Made by a program: the position numbers and the translations under genes. The notes under the pieces were generated by a model. The model was not told the origin of the DNA and ran no database searches. It was given only the letters and a program-made list of their open reading frames with translations. DNA of 64,000 nucleotides from contig CP087222.1 in the NCBI GenBank assembly GCA_020912385.1, forward strand, positions 62,001-126,000, given 5' to 3'. Positions 20,488 through 32,039 of the stretch are shown here, one piece after another (positions within the stretch are counted from its first letter, which is position 1; the number at the start of each line of letters is the position of its first letter). This stretch comes from Neofusicoccum parvum. Taxonomy: Eukaryota; Ascomycota; Dothideomycetes; Botryosphaeriales; Botryosphaeriaceae.

Positions 20488-21845
20488 TCAGTCTTCCGGA
20501 TAAGCCGCACGATCTACCTCCTGCCACTCCTTGCTCTCCTGATAGATCCTGCGGATGGGAGCAATCAAGCCATTGAAGGCCGATGCCACCGCCTCCTTGA
20601 GCGGCTCGGGCTCGACCACACCGCTAATGTACGCTCGCTCCAGCTCCATGTACGATGCGAAGTGCAAAGGGTCCATCCCACGCTGCCGGGACACGGAAAA
20701 CACGGCATCGTCGGGAGCACTGTCCGTCACGAAGGGCCTTTGGCTCCCGCTCTTTGCTTCGTCAGTGTTCAACCCCGTCTGCCCCCGTTTCTGCTCCAGC
20801 CGCATCTCGCTGACGGGGATCAGCACATGCTTCAATAGCTCCATCACGCCATTCTCGATGATTTGCTGCGGCGGGCAGGACGCGTTGTGCACCTTGCGCC
20901 AGACGGTGTCGGGATCGTCGAGGAACTCGATCTTCGTGTCGGGGGGCTTGGATGACGACATCTTGAGGCCATCGAGGCCAGCGACCATCGGGTTCATCAA
21001 GTGCAGCCTCTGCCTGTACCCGAGCAGCGGCATGAAGCGTCTCGCGTGATCGAAGAGCCCCGCCTGCAGACGGAATTGTTAGCGTATGGTGGCTGGGAGC
21101 AGTCTGCGGGGTTTCTTGCCTGATCTTCCCCGCCGAACTGGATGTCCATGGCGAGATACTCCTCGGACAAGGACTGATGGATGCAGCAAAGCATCGGGCT
21201 CAGCATCTTGGTCGTGGCAACCTCGTCGCAAGTACTGCGGGCGTCCTGCTGAGTCATCAACGCACACAGCTTCTGCATGTCCACGACAAAGTCCTTGCTG
21301 TAGGCCAGGCTGGATTCGCTGACGAACTTGACCTGCGACAACTGCACGCCGAGGCTCTGAAGCACGGCGCTGACAAGCAGACGATAGTACTCGCATCGAT
21401 GAGCGACGACCTCCATCGGGTGGACGTAGTTGACCAGGAAGCTGTACACATCGACGCAATACACAGTAACCTGGCGCCGTCAGCCGCTGTGAGGGCTGGC
21501 CGTGGGGAGAAGGGCGTACGTCGAGCCCAGCTCTGAGAAAGTCGACCATCTTGGCAAGTGGCACAAAGTAACCCACGTGAGCTGCATGCGGCCCGCCTCG
21601 TCAGTGCCAATGGCCGCGGCGGGAGCGGGGGCTAATGACGAACGTTTTCCGGTGGGCGCGGTCACTAGAGCGGCTCGTCAGCATCACGGCCGGGCCAGTG
21701 GCGGAGGTTCCTCCTCGCACTCACCCCACGCAATTCTCGGCTGCTCCTTCTCCGCAAGGAGTCTTTCCAGCCGGCTGGCATCGTTTGGGTCGTGGAGCGA
21801 CTGTCGCCGGGTGACGAGCCGGAGCCTTTCCTCGAGCGGAATCAT
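20488..21845 (-). CDS. Tyrosyl-tRNA-synthetase paralogue with altered amino-acid pocket
   Basis: Exons: 21845-21725, 21596-21520, 21470-21120 and 21063-20488, 374 residues, the size of a eukaryotic cytosolic TyrRS core. Clear landmarks: HVGYFVPLAKMVDFLRAG (HIGH region), IQFGGEDQ, HLMNPMVAGLDGLKMSSSK (KMSKS loop, 217-222). Several substrate-reading residues are not those of TyrRS. Aligned from memory with the human enzyme, Tyr39 becomes Ala39, Tyr166 becomes Cys161 and Asp173 becomes Ser168, while Gln165 and Gln183 stay. The phosphate-binding loop before HVGY is shortened. The second exon could instead start at 21581. The third intron is GC-AG (CAG|GCAAG). A housekeeping TyrRS would be far more conserved, so this is a specialised paralogue. 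It shares a 499-base divergent promoter with the FMN-protein gene. Confidence 0.85.
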
Positions 21846-22344
21846 GGTAGGGCGGCGTGTAGGGACGATGCTCGGTGTGCGTGCCCAGGAGAGCATTTGT
21901 GCCCGGGAGCTTTTATGCTCTGGCTCTGCACATTGAAGCAGAAGACGATGGCCCGATCGGCGGTGACGCGCAGGATGCACTGCATGTGTAGATCACCTGC
22001 AGCGGGCAGAATATACCGTACGTAATAACATATGCAAGATGGCCCGAAGCGCTGCAGCTAGCAGCGGACAGGGCCGAGGCTGCAAGACGGAAGCGACTAT
22101 GCGGCTGAGTCCTTCCGCCTTCAGTGAGGGCCGGGCCGCACTGCATTGGCGGGGCCAGCGGGGACGATCCTGCAGGCGTTGCGCAATTGCCCCAGCCAAG
22201 CCAAGACCCTTGCCTGCGCCGTGACACGGGCGCGGCTGCGTGCTGCGTGATCTTGTGCCATCGGCGGATGGGACGCATTTAAGCGGCTGATGTCTCTTCA
22301 CAGAGCCCCCTCCCCGTCCGCTCAGCTCACACCGTGCAGACACG
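21846..22344. promoter_or_regulatory. Shared divergent promoter of the TyrRS-like and FMN-protein genes
   Basis: The two ATGs stand 499 bases apart on opposite strands, so the two genes probably have linked control. I see no clear TATA box and no copy of the CTCGGCCGAG palindrome found in the left group. The sequence is GC-rich. Confidence 0.5.
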
Positions 22345-23178
22345 ATGCAGGCCGACGCCTCCTATCCGCCGACGCCAGGCACCACCTTTAACCGCAAAAA
22401 GCATCGAGGTGGGCAGGTACCCGCCCCAGCTGCACGTCCGCGCTGACGCCCCGCCCCAGGCACGTACGATGCCGAGACGATCCACAACATCGTCAATACC
22501 TCCAGCGTCTGCCACGTCGGCTTCCAGCCGCCCGCGGACGACGCGTTCCCGGTGGTGCTACCCATGATCGGCCAGATTGCCGTCTACCCGCCGGACAGCG
22601 ACGAGCCGCCCGCGTGCTACCTGCACGGCTACGTCTCGAGCCGGCTGATGAAGCTGGGCGCCGACGGGCTGCCCGTGTGCATCGAGGCCACCAAGGTCGA
22701 CGGCTTCACCATGGCGCTGACGCCCTTCAACCACAGCTACAACTACCGCTCCGCCATGCTGCAGGGCCGCGCCACCATCGTCGAGGACCGCGCCGAGAAG
22801 CTGTGGGCCATGGAGCTCATCACCGACGCCGTCGTGCCGGGCCGCTGGGCCCACACGCGCGTGCCCCCGGACGGCGGCGAGATGCAGTCGACCCGCATCA
22901 TGAAGGTGGCCATCGAGCGCGCCAGCGCCAAGGTCAAGGGCCATGTCCCGAGCGACGAGCGGAAGGACCTGCGCAACGACGACGTCGTCAACTCGGTGTG
23001 GACCGGCATCATTCCCGCCTACGAGGCCTTTGGCGAGCCGGTGCCCAGCCCCTACAACAGAGTTCAGGAAGTCCCGTCCCACATCGCCGACTTTGTCCGC
23101 AACGAGAACCTCAACGCGAAGGAGTTTGCCACTGACGCCGCGTGCCGGGCGGAGCCAGCCAGCAGAGGCGGCTCTTAG
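22345..23178 (+). CDS. FMN-binding split-barrel protein (pyridoxamine-phosphate-oxidase-related)
   Basis: Exons 22345-22408 and 22460-23178, 260 residues. The pattern is that of small flavin-binding split-barrel proteins: TIHNIVNTSSVCHVGFQ at the start, VLPMIGQIAVY, YLHGYVSSRLMK, then NYRSAMLQGRATIVED and a closing stretch with WTGIIPAYEAFGEPVPSP. Members bind FMN (or F420/haem in bacteria) and serve as reductases, oxidases or flavin stores. The substrate is unknown. The gene is divergent from the TyrRS-like gene and convergent with a 2-oxoglutarate oxygenase only 138 bases away, a tight packing typical of fungal metabolic clusters. The start at 22345 is supported by the splice, which joins HR|GTYDAETI in frame. 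Confidence 0.85.
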
Positions 23179-23316
23179 AGCTGGTGCACTTTCGGTTCTC
23201 ACATTGATTGCTTCGCGAGATATGATCAATCCCATTCAATAACTTCCACGTCTTCCGTCCTGCATAGATGGTGATGCCGCCCCAGGCCCCGCGCTCAGAC
23301 AGCCTGCGTAGCCGGC

Positions 23317-24262
23317 TCACGCCGCCTGGGCATCCTTCCACGTCTGCTCTGGGCGCAGGAAGTACGAGAGGTAGTAGCGCTTCTTGAACCCATCCGCCGG
23401 CTGTACCACCCGGTGCAGCAGCGAGTGAAGAGCCCCGTCCGATAGTCGTTCCAGCGAGTCAGCGACGTTGATGACAGCGCAGCCCTCCTTGGGGGGAATG
23501 TATGCCCACTCCGACCCGACCTCAATCTGTGCCTCGAGACCCAACTCCTTGTAGAAAAGCAACGTCAGGGTGCCGCTGTCCGTGTGGGTGTTGTCCGTGA
23601 CGTCAGACATGCGGTGCCGCCATGGCTCGTAGATGAGCTTCAAGCCGGAATCGCTGGCCTGGCCCGCCTGGTGGTGCTGCTCAAAGCTCCCTTTGTTGAG
23701 AGACAGCGACAGACACTCCAGCATGGTCATGCACGCTGCGTGGCAAGCTTCGGAAAATCCATCCAGTGTCGACTGCTTCACGCGCAGCGCTGGCGGCAAA
23801 GTCACAGAGCCGTCCCGCATTTCGTCGCGAGACATCTGCAGAAGTGTCAGTAGCACTCGGGAAGCGCAGCGGCCATCTCACCTCGAATGACTCGTCGCCT
23901 TCGCATTGCTTGTACCTTTCACTACGTCAGCATCTGCCTCGAGGGACGCGTGCCGCAGGCCCATTCACGTACCCGCGGTCTTGCGAAGGCTTCTGGTCGT
24001 TGCGCACATCATCCAATTTCCATGCAGGGAGCTGGTCGAAGTAGGCCTCCGTGAGCTGATAGACTGTCTCGATCTCCTTCAAGATCTCTGCGCCCTGCCG
24101 GTCATCTCGGAGATCAAGGTAGAATGCACCTGGGGCGCGAGCGTTCTCCAGGAGCTTTTCAATCTCCTTTCCATCGCGAGCTTTGAGACGAGCGTAATCC
24201 ACGACTTGGAGCTCATGGAGGTGGACGGCTCCATTCATCTTAGCCTTGGTAGCAGAGGCCAT
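23317..24262 (-). CDS. 2-oxoglutarate/Fe(II)-dependent oxygenase
   Basis: Exons: 24262-23973, 23915-23882 (34 nt) and 23835-23317, 280 residues. The iron ligands are in THTDSGTLTLLF (about residues 189-191) and in SLLHRVV (about 244); KKRYYLSYFLRP gives the Arg for the cosubstrate. At 280 residues it is shorter than most fungal members (320-350); the region between residues 85 and 125 appears compressed. It would hydroxylate, desaturate or epoxidise a cluster intermediate in the cytosol. The ATG at 24262 (MASATKAKMNG) was chosen because upstream in-frame ATGs give an unlikely leader. It is divergent from the MFS gene and convergent with the FMN-protein gene. Confidence 0.87.
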
Positions 24263-25076
24263 GATGGTCGTGAGAAAGTGCTCTTTGAGGTGCCGTTCGG
24301 AGTGGAGCACACCGTAGCGAAAGAAGGACGGTCTTGGAAACTCGTTCGGCTGGAAAGTCACAACAGCGACAGTACTTTGATAAATCCGCGCGGTACCAAG
24401 ATGGATACATCACGCCATGCTGTTGTTCTCGGGTATTTGTGCGTGAGTGGCTCGATGTAGAAAAAGCACACGCTCTCGTATCTCGCCCCGCCACCGACAG
24501 ACCGTCTAATGCATAATGCAGTGTGCTTGTGCAACCAACCCTTGCATCCCCCGCTCCCGCGCGCTCCGAAAGGTCTAGCTGCCGTAAATGCAATCTCCGC
24601 CAATGATTCACAGTATTCCTGCCGGAGCTAGTCACGAAGCAACACGACTCTAGCGGAAGCGAGGTAACCGTCGATGAAGCACAATGTGCACCCAATCATG
24701 TCGAGAACGCGGAAGGCTGCCATACCACCTGTGTCCATTTTAATCCTGAGCTCTCAATCACGTCACGGCCTTGCGGATCTAGCGCTGCCCAGAGGGCTCC
24801 TGGTGCGGCTGTCCATGACTTCAATCATTGCCTAGTGTTGAATTGATGACGTTACCCAGAGAGGGGAGGGATAACGACCCCTCTTTGTTCGCGCCGTCGT
24901 ACACACGATGGAGGAGAATTGGCTAGAGGCACTATCACTAGAATCCTCGACCAAATCCATCTCTTATTGAGCGTGGAGAGCATTGATCATTGTGTGCTGT
25001 TGATGTGCCTTTGCCTCTCCATCAATCGATTTCACAGTCCATCACAGTACTGCCACTGCCGCAATCGTGTGGAAAC
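24263..25076. promoter_or_regulatory. Divergent promoter between the 2-oxoglutarate oxygenase and the MFS gene
   Basis: About 810 bases without coding motifs. Opposed genes share it. I find no repeat, no clear TATA box and no copy of the palindromes seen further left. Confidence 0.45.
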
Positions 25077-27218
25077 ATGGAGTGCCGAGAGACAACACGC
25101 CTGCTGCCTCCTCACGGCGACTGGATCCTGCAGCGAACTTCCTACGCCCGAGGCATCCTATGTGTCATTGCTACATTACTGGGTAAGACGAACATCCGCA
25201 GTTGGATAGGACAGCAGATTCTAATAGTGAGTTCAGGTGCTTTTCTAGCTTCGACAGACGAATCTCTCATGATATCCATGTATAGCATTGTCGGCTCCGA
25301 TCTCCGTCGTCTGCACGAGGCATCCTGGCTGCTGATTAGTTACAACTTGGGCTACTCGATAGCACTTCCGATTGTGAGCTGAAACAGCAGTGTTAGTGGC
25401 AGTACCCGCAGATGTCATGCTGATACTCAAACCAGTGTGGGAAGCTCGCTCAGATCTATGGCCGCAAGCATCCGTTGCTCATCTCGTATGCTTTGTTTAC
25501 CGTTGGCAATCTCTGGGTGTATGTTGGATTTACCAGGAAGTGATAAACGAATGGATTGACTGACGGCAATAAGTGGACTCGCCGGATCCCTATGGGTTGC
25601 AGTAGCAGGCCGGCTTGTCACCGGCCTCGGAGGCGCTGGTCTCATTGGACTGGTGTCGGTCATTATCACCGGTAAGCGAGCATCTCGTTCCACCACCTGC
25701 TGTTTTGTTACTGACGATGCCTTGAGATATCGCACGTCCTCACCAAATCGCCCTCTTCCGGAGCTACGTAACTGTCATCACAACAATCGGGCGGAGCGCC
25801 GGGCCGCCGCTCGGAGCAATGCTCTCCGACATTGTGGGATGGCGCTGGTGAGAACTCCGTCTACTTTGAGCATTTTCTGGTGACTGATGCAAATAGGTCT
25901 TTCCTTGCTCAATGTCCTCTGAGCCTATGCTGCGCTGTCTTCATCGCCTTTACCCTGCCAACGAATCTGACCGGTGCAGAAACTCCAGAACAAGAGCGCA
26001 AAGAAGGCCTTGAAGCCGTACGCCAGATCGACTTCTCTGGCATCTTTGCCTTCATCGTCGCTGTTTCTACCTTCATACTCTTCATCGATCTAGGTGGGGA
26101 TCGGCTTCCGTGGACACATCCGTTCGCCATCAGCTTGGCGGTAATCTGCGCCTTCAGTGCCATCGCTTTCGTCATCATCGAGAGGTTCTGGGCGGCGAAC
26201 CCACTCACCCCATTATCGATGCTAAGCCTAAAAGCAGGAGGCGGGTTCTGCATCATCCAGGTGCTTGTATTCCTTGGAAGATTTGCGGTAAAGCATATTC
26301 GTCCCGCAGAAATGGCGCAACTCGCTGAACTTGCCACAGATTGTCACGAACCTGGTGCCGTACTTCATCTACACACAAGGCATCAGTAATACCATGGCTG
26401 CACTGTGTATGGTGCCATCCAGCTTCGGAGCCGCAGTGGGAGGCCTTGCTTCTGGTTTCACATTCACCAGGTAAGTCCTCACACTAAACAAGAATAGGGA
26501 AAGAGCTCGCTGACGGACGACTCTTATCCTCTCCCCCTTAGGTTCCCCCGCTACAAACTTCCCACTCTCATCCTCACCACCATCAGCATCGCCGCATACT
26601 TCGCCATCGCATTGCGCTGGACTCACAACAATAACGGCATCAGCGACGTACAGCGCCACCCTGCTGAGCTATCCTACATTTTCGTAGTAGGTGTGGCCTT
26701 CGGCTGGACGTTATCGGCTCAGTTCATCGGCATGTCGCGGTTCACACCTCGTCGGTTCTCGGCTGAGGGCATCACGGCTTACTACCTCGCACAGCAGGTC
26801 GGCAGCATTCTCGGGACAAATGTCGCTGCGAAGCTGCTTCGGAACATACTCAGAGGGAAGCTCAAGGGTGCGCTACCGTCTGAATATCTGGGGGACCCGG
26901 GGTGGGACAAGGATGAAGTGAGTATACTTAATTGAGACTCTGGTGCTGTATCTATAATAATAGAGGGCTTCACTGACGATTGCAGATTGTCGAGGAGATT
27001 ATCAAAGACTCGAGATTCTACCAAAAGCTTCCAACAAGCGTGGGCGTTATTGTACGCAAGGAGTACCTCTCTTCTTTCCGATACATCCCACGTGAGTTGT
27101 CTATCTTTGTAGTGTACATCACCGCATTGCTAACTTCAAGAAAGTGTTCTCAATTGGCGCTAATGTAGCGGTCATTGGCGTACAGCTTCTGCTACCCGAA
27201 ACCCATGATAATGAGTAA
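25077..27218 (+). CDS. MFS transporter, 14-helix drug:proton antiporter type
   Basis: Ten exons: 25077-25182, 25237-25373, 25436-25518, 25574-25671, 25727-25847, 25897-26287, 26340-26470, 26542-26917, 26986-27091 and 27145-27218. All phases agree and give 540 residues. Landmarks: FLASTDESLMISMYSIVGSD in helix 1, GKLAQIYGRKHPLL (the MFS motif A loop), GRLVTGLGGAGLIGL, RSAGPPLGAMLSD (motif C region) and about 14 hydrophobic spans. The pattern fits the DHA2 subfamily, which exports drugs and natural products or moves basic amino acids into vacuoles. In this setting an exporter of the cluster product is the simplest reading. The 3' ends of this gene and the P450 gene are 154 bases apart. Confidence 0.88.
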
Positions 27219-27372
27219 CGTGGATCAAATTAAAGACAATCGGTCAAGTCGGTAGTCTAGCTTTAGCATCATTCAATGAAGCAGTATTGCATTCGATTCC
27301 CCATTGTTCGATATCTCAGAAGCACTGGCACACGCTGTATCGCCTTCGCCTCATATGCTTGACATGTCCAAT

Positions 27373-29138
27373 CTAATGGACAGATTTGGCCTTCACCATG
27401 AGATCCCGCTTCTCCCAAATAACAAAAGCCTTCTGATTCATCCAGTCACCGGTCCCTGGGCAGAGTTCAAGATCGAAATTCCAGAGGATGTTTGCCATGA
27501 TGAGCCGCATTTCATGATACGCGAGGCTACGTCCGGGAATCAGTAAAGGAATCAACTAATGCTGTTAGATTACACTTACTTCTTGCCCAAGCAGTTGCGT
27601 GGTCCAAACGCGAATGGCTGGAGCACGCTTTTCCTGTCAGAGTCATATCGGGCATCTCCCAACCACCGCTCAGGAACAAAGGAATCAGGGTCCTTGAAGT
27701 TCAGCGGGGAGTGATAGGCCACGTAGTGGGAGATGTGAAGGCTCGTCTGGACATTGTCAGCCTGCACCTGAAACAAATTCCGGAAAGATACCACGACGTA
27801 CTCGTTCAGGCACCCACTCGCCAAGGACGGCGCTTCCACCTGGAGCAGCTTCACGCGGCATAGCAATAGGGACCGGCGGGTACAAGCGGAGCGTTTCTTC
27901 AAAGCAGGCCTGCAGATATGGCAGTCGCGTCAAGCCGTTGAAAGTGAGTTCAGCCTTTGGCAGGGCACGCACTTCGGCGACTGCCTGCGCCATCTTCTCC
28001 GGGTGCGAAAGGAATAGGTAGGTGAGTCCGCTTAGTAGGGTAGCCGTAGTTTCCGAGCCGCCGACCATGAATACCTCAGCATTAGCATACTGTTCTTTCA
28101 GAGAGAGTTTCCCGTCGGCTTTCTTAAGAATAAGATCCCAGATGTCCGGACGGTCGATGCCGCTACTCAATCTCTTGTTAACGCGATCGCTTGTGTGCCG
28201 GCGGTGCAGCTTCTGCTTCTCAAGTAAAGAATTCGGCGTGAGGAATTCAATAAGCTTGGCAAGGGCCGGATATTCCATGGTGACAGAGAGTATAGTGCCG
28301 GTCTTCATATGAGCGAAGACAGACTTCACCCACGGAGAGAGCTCTGAGGACTCTAGTAGACCCAGTGGCTCCCCAAAAACGAGGTCCGCAATAATATCGA
28401 AAGTAGTGCAGTTGTATAGCTCGACCAGGTTCACTGTAGGATCCGGACGTCTCGAAACCTTGTCGATCACGCTGACAAGCTTGTCGACATACTGCGTGAT
28501 TAGTGGCTCCTGCTCTCTTAAGGCCTTATCGCTGAAGGCGTTTGAGAAGATCTTCCGCAGCCGTCCGTGTTCCTCGGTACTTGGAACGGAAAGAATGCTA
28601 TGCTGGCCATTTTCACCTGGTATGTGAAAACTCGTGTCCTTTGTATTTTCCAACTTTCCATGTGCCCGATGACCGTAAATATCCTTCCAGGCTTGAGGGT
28701 TGATGTAGCTGACCTTGGTCGAGCCGATTCGTACGATCTCGCCGTACTTTTTGTGCTGGCGCTGGCTCCAGGGGAGAATGTCGCCAGTGACGAAATAATA
28801 CCAGTAGACGAAGTTGTTTGCTGCGATAAGTTTCGATCCAGGGACAACAATGGGGGTTAGCTTGACTTGCAGACTAGTAGCGGTAGAGTGCTTACGCTTG
28901 CTGAGTGGATGGAGATACATGTTGTAAATCGCGTTTGCAATCACTGCAAAACTTATCTGTAGAAAGGAGATAAATCAGTAAGGGGCACCGGCGTTGGCTA
29001 TTGCTCCTTCATACTGCGGCAAATACTACTCCGACTATAGAAGCCGAGTGTTCTGAATCGATAGTGTCAGTAGACAATACTGTGGAAGATAAATATATAC
29101 TCACGAGAAGAGACGGGTCCCGGAGACTCGTTCATCAT
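27373..29138 (-). CDS. Cytochrome P450 monooxygenase
   Basis: Exons: 29138-29105, 29079-29015, 28956-27802, 27746-27580 and 27526-27373, 524 residues. An N-terminal membrane anchor (about residues 20-40) ends in [10 protein letters not shown]. The I-helix reads [12 protein letters not shown], the K-helix EETLR, the PERF region [11 protein letters not shown], and the haem loop [11 protein letters not shown] puts the thiolate at Cys470. It would be an ER-bound, NADPH-P450-reductase-dependent hydroxylase. The substrate cannot be inferred. The stretch between PLSK and VVPGSKL is about 11 residues longer than in relatives; a tiny unspliced intron there (near 28880) is possible. It is the right-hand end of the cluster-like run. 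Confidence 0.9.
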
Positions 29139-30129
29139 TGATGTTGAGGTGTCTTGAAATGCGCAGAGCTTGGTTGTTGGAATGCAATGTCGGTAGCTGG
29201 TAAACTTGAACGCTGCCTGGCGGATGCTCTTTTATAGCCTTCTGGAGCTCTATCCCACCGAGATTGCTCCCGGCTACCTCGTGTAGATAAGACTCACTTG
29301 GATCCTTTAAGGGGTTATTTTCCTGTTCATGATATCATGCAGCAGCATTCTACTGCAATAAGGTCGCAGCGATGTACTTGGCTCGGCTCCACGCATAGTA
29401 TAACGGAGCGTCTGATTGGCCAGGTCGTTCATGCACGGCTGCCACGGTGATCACTTGCCCTTTTTCTCGGGACCCCGCATAAAGACGCAAGTGCACTGAG
29501 AAACCGAAGGGAGGACGGAAACGACCGGCACAGGCCGGATAAGCGAACGATGGGAAAACTCATTAAGTAGCAAATTCCCACGGTGCGATTCTCCGGACTA
29601 TTTTTTGCTCTGACCCGGCTAAGGTTCTTTTAGGGCGCCAACAACCCTTGACTTAAAATCTGCTGTACCACCTACTACGTTCTTTCACTTCAGACTCCCG
29701 TTTTGGTCACTGGACTTAATCCCTTCTCCCAAGTACTCAATAATGGGTCACGCAGTTAGGATTTGTCTTGGTCGGCTGTTCATCGGAGCTAGCCCCTGAG
29801 TGTGCCGCAGCATTAATGGTGGTTGTAGTTGCACGCAAATGAACTGGAACGAGACCAAGTTGCTACGAGGTTCATTCGGAAACTATCACAACTCACCCAC
29901 GGGAAAGTTGAAGCGTTCGACAGGAACCATGCAAAAAATATATATACACCGGAGAGCGGAGTACCAAAAGAAATGAAGAGCAATAAAAGCCAGAGTTCCT
30001 TCTGAGTAGATTGTCGCACGGAACCTTAGAGAATGCATTAAACGGGTGTACCTGAAACATCACTGTCCCGGAAACCTCACTTTTGGGAAGACATTTACAA
30101 AGCCACATTTGATTTATCGGAGTCGTGCT
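29139..30129. other. Intergenic, nothing recognised
   Basis: About 1 kb: the upstream region of the P450 gene and the 3' flank of the aspartic-protease-like gene. Short ORFs have no motifs. It marks the right limit of the cluster-like run. Confidence 0.6.
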
Positions 30130-32039
30130 CTACCTGACTGCGTTCTTCGCTGGAATCGAAGCTGGCAGCTCAGTCAACGCGGATCCCCCATCCATTTCGA
30201 ATACCTCCTGATCTCCCAGCTCATGTACCCGCTCTGTGTCCTGCTGTTGATCCACTTTCACTTTATCTGGCCTATTCATCTCGAATCCTTCGAGCTCGCT
30301 CAATCCTACCTCAGGAGCTAAAGGCATGTCTTTTGACAAGGAATGCCTGGGCTCTTCGGTAGCCCCGTGGCCCTCCACAGCAGGTGTTGTGACACTACTA
30401 CGGCGGCGCCAAAAGCAGAATCCTGCGACAAATAAACCGAGAGCGATGAGAACTCCCACTACAACTCCCACCATTGCACCTGTACTAAGCTTCATACTCG
30501 TTGATGAAGACTCGTCTACTCCCTCGGCATGTATTGCTACGATGCTCCGCGTGGCACTGTCATTCCACACGCGTTGCGACAGGGAAAAGTTGCGGCGGTC
30601 ATAATCGGCGATGAGATAGGCCTCTTGGAAAAAGGCACGTCCAAGCGTGTACTAAATAGAGGCTCAGCGTGGCTCAAGAAACACTATACGCCAACCCACC
30701 TGTGTCTCGTTCTCTGCTCTCTTCAACGGGAAGTATACCTTCGAGTCCGCCGACGAGTTGGACATGCTGAGATCGAATGCGCCGTATGGAAGGTCAATAT
30801 CCACGGTTGGACCGCCAGATGCTCCGTTTCCAAGCCGAAAGGTAATGCTGGGATTCTCCTCCGCCAGCTGATCGTGGAGAGTTGAGTTTACGAGATATTG
30901 CTCTGCCCCCGAGTTCCAAGAGAGACCAAACGCCTCCTCAAACTTCCGACACGCTTCCAGAGGAAGCCAGATGTTCGGTTGAGATGAATCAAGAGCCGCA
31001 AGAACAGCTTCAGGCAACAACTCGGTGGTCGCGCCGTTGCCGGTCTTTGTGATTGACCGGACCCCAACGACCAGCTCACGTCCTTCGTCAGGGGCAAAGT
31101 CAAAGGACGTGTCGTTTGGTCCCTTCAGTGACATGTCGTAGCCGCCAAAGATGAAAGACCCCAGCGCATTCTTGACGGACTTCCGCCGTGCCTGGCTTCC
31201 GGCTGTGAAGCTATACGACCGGCTCGGGACCTGGTTTGTACTGTCCAGTATGGATAGAAAGCTTTGTTGCTGTGACAGACCATCAGTAAGCCGCCTTCCA
31301 TTGCTGGGGAGCGCATACCGGATCATTGAAAACAGAGCCATTGTTGTTCTCGACTGTGAAGTAGGTGGGATTTGGGCTGACTCCGAACTGCCCAATGGAG
31401 AAAGTTGTCGTGTTGAATGCAGCGGTGACTGTGTGTTTGAGCGTCGGGCTGGTAGTGCCGTCAAACGATAGCCCAACGCTTTCGAATCCGTATTGACCAT
31501 TCTATCAAACGTCAACCTCGGAGTTCCTGGATTCATAGTGACAGCCACAAGAATATACAGACCCCATCAATACCCAGCTCTTGGGGGATTAGGCCAGAGA
31601 GCTTGTAGATACCGGAATTGTTCCAGATTGTCGTCGTGGATTTCCAAGACGAGGAGTCTCCGATATTAAACACGCCTCCTCTCTCGTCGGCACAGGTGTT
31701 GCTGGTGCTGGAACCAGAGGAGTCGCAAGCTCCTGAGTCTACCACCCATGTCTCCTGTCCACCTATGGAGATGTCGACCCGGACCTGCTGAGCTGGCGTG
31801 CCCACCTGCAGCACAAAGCTGGACCACGGGCCATCGTTGCCATCCCTAGTCGTAGTTAGTCTCAAATGCATGCAAAGAACTTCGTTCACGGTAGCTTACC
31901 ACTGTTGGCTTGGCTCAACGACCACCGGCGCTGGTTCTGTCGTACGCTTGCTGAAGGCGGCCACACTCGCGGGGGGGAGTGCTGCAGAAAGTGCGAGGGG
32001 CGCAATGGCCGTGGCACAGAACACGGATTGAACCATCAT
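30130..32039 (-). CDS. Aspartic-protease-like (pepsin fold) membrane protein, probably inactive
   Basis: Exons: 32039-31900, 31845-31563, 31501-31319, 31269-30700 and 30621-30130, 555 residues. There is a signal peptide at residues 1-20, then a pepsin-like body (DGNDGPWSSFVLQVGTPAQQ, FIFGGYD, IWLPLEAC), a transmembrane segment (VGVVVGVLIALGLFVAGF) and a cytosolic tail of about 95 residues. In active pepsins the first catalytic motif is DTGS; here the aligned place reads VDISIGGQETWVV. The second is LDSSQPNIWL rather than DTGT. I therefore expect no normal protease activity. Similar proteins are common in ascomycetes, and their role at the cell surface is not known. It is divergent from a GPI-type protein gene. 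Confidence 0.85.

Noticed and set aside
28880..28915. A 30-nt intron in the P450 N-terminal region
   Set aside because: Too short for known fungal introns; the frame is open, so I kept the extra residues.
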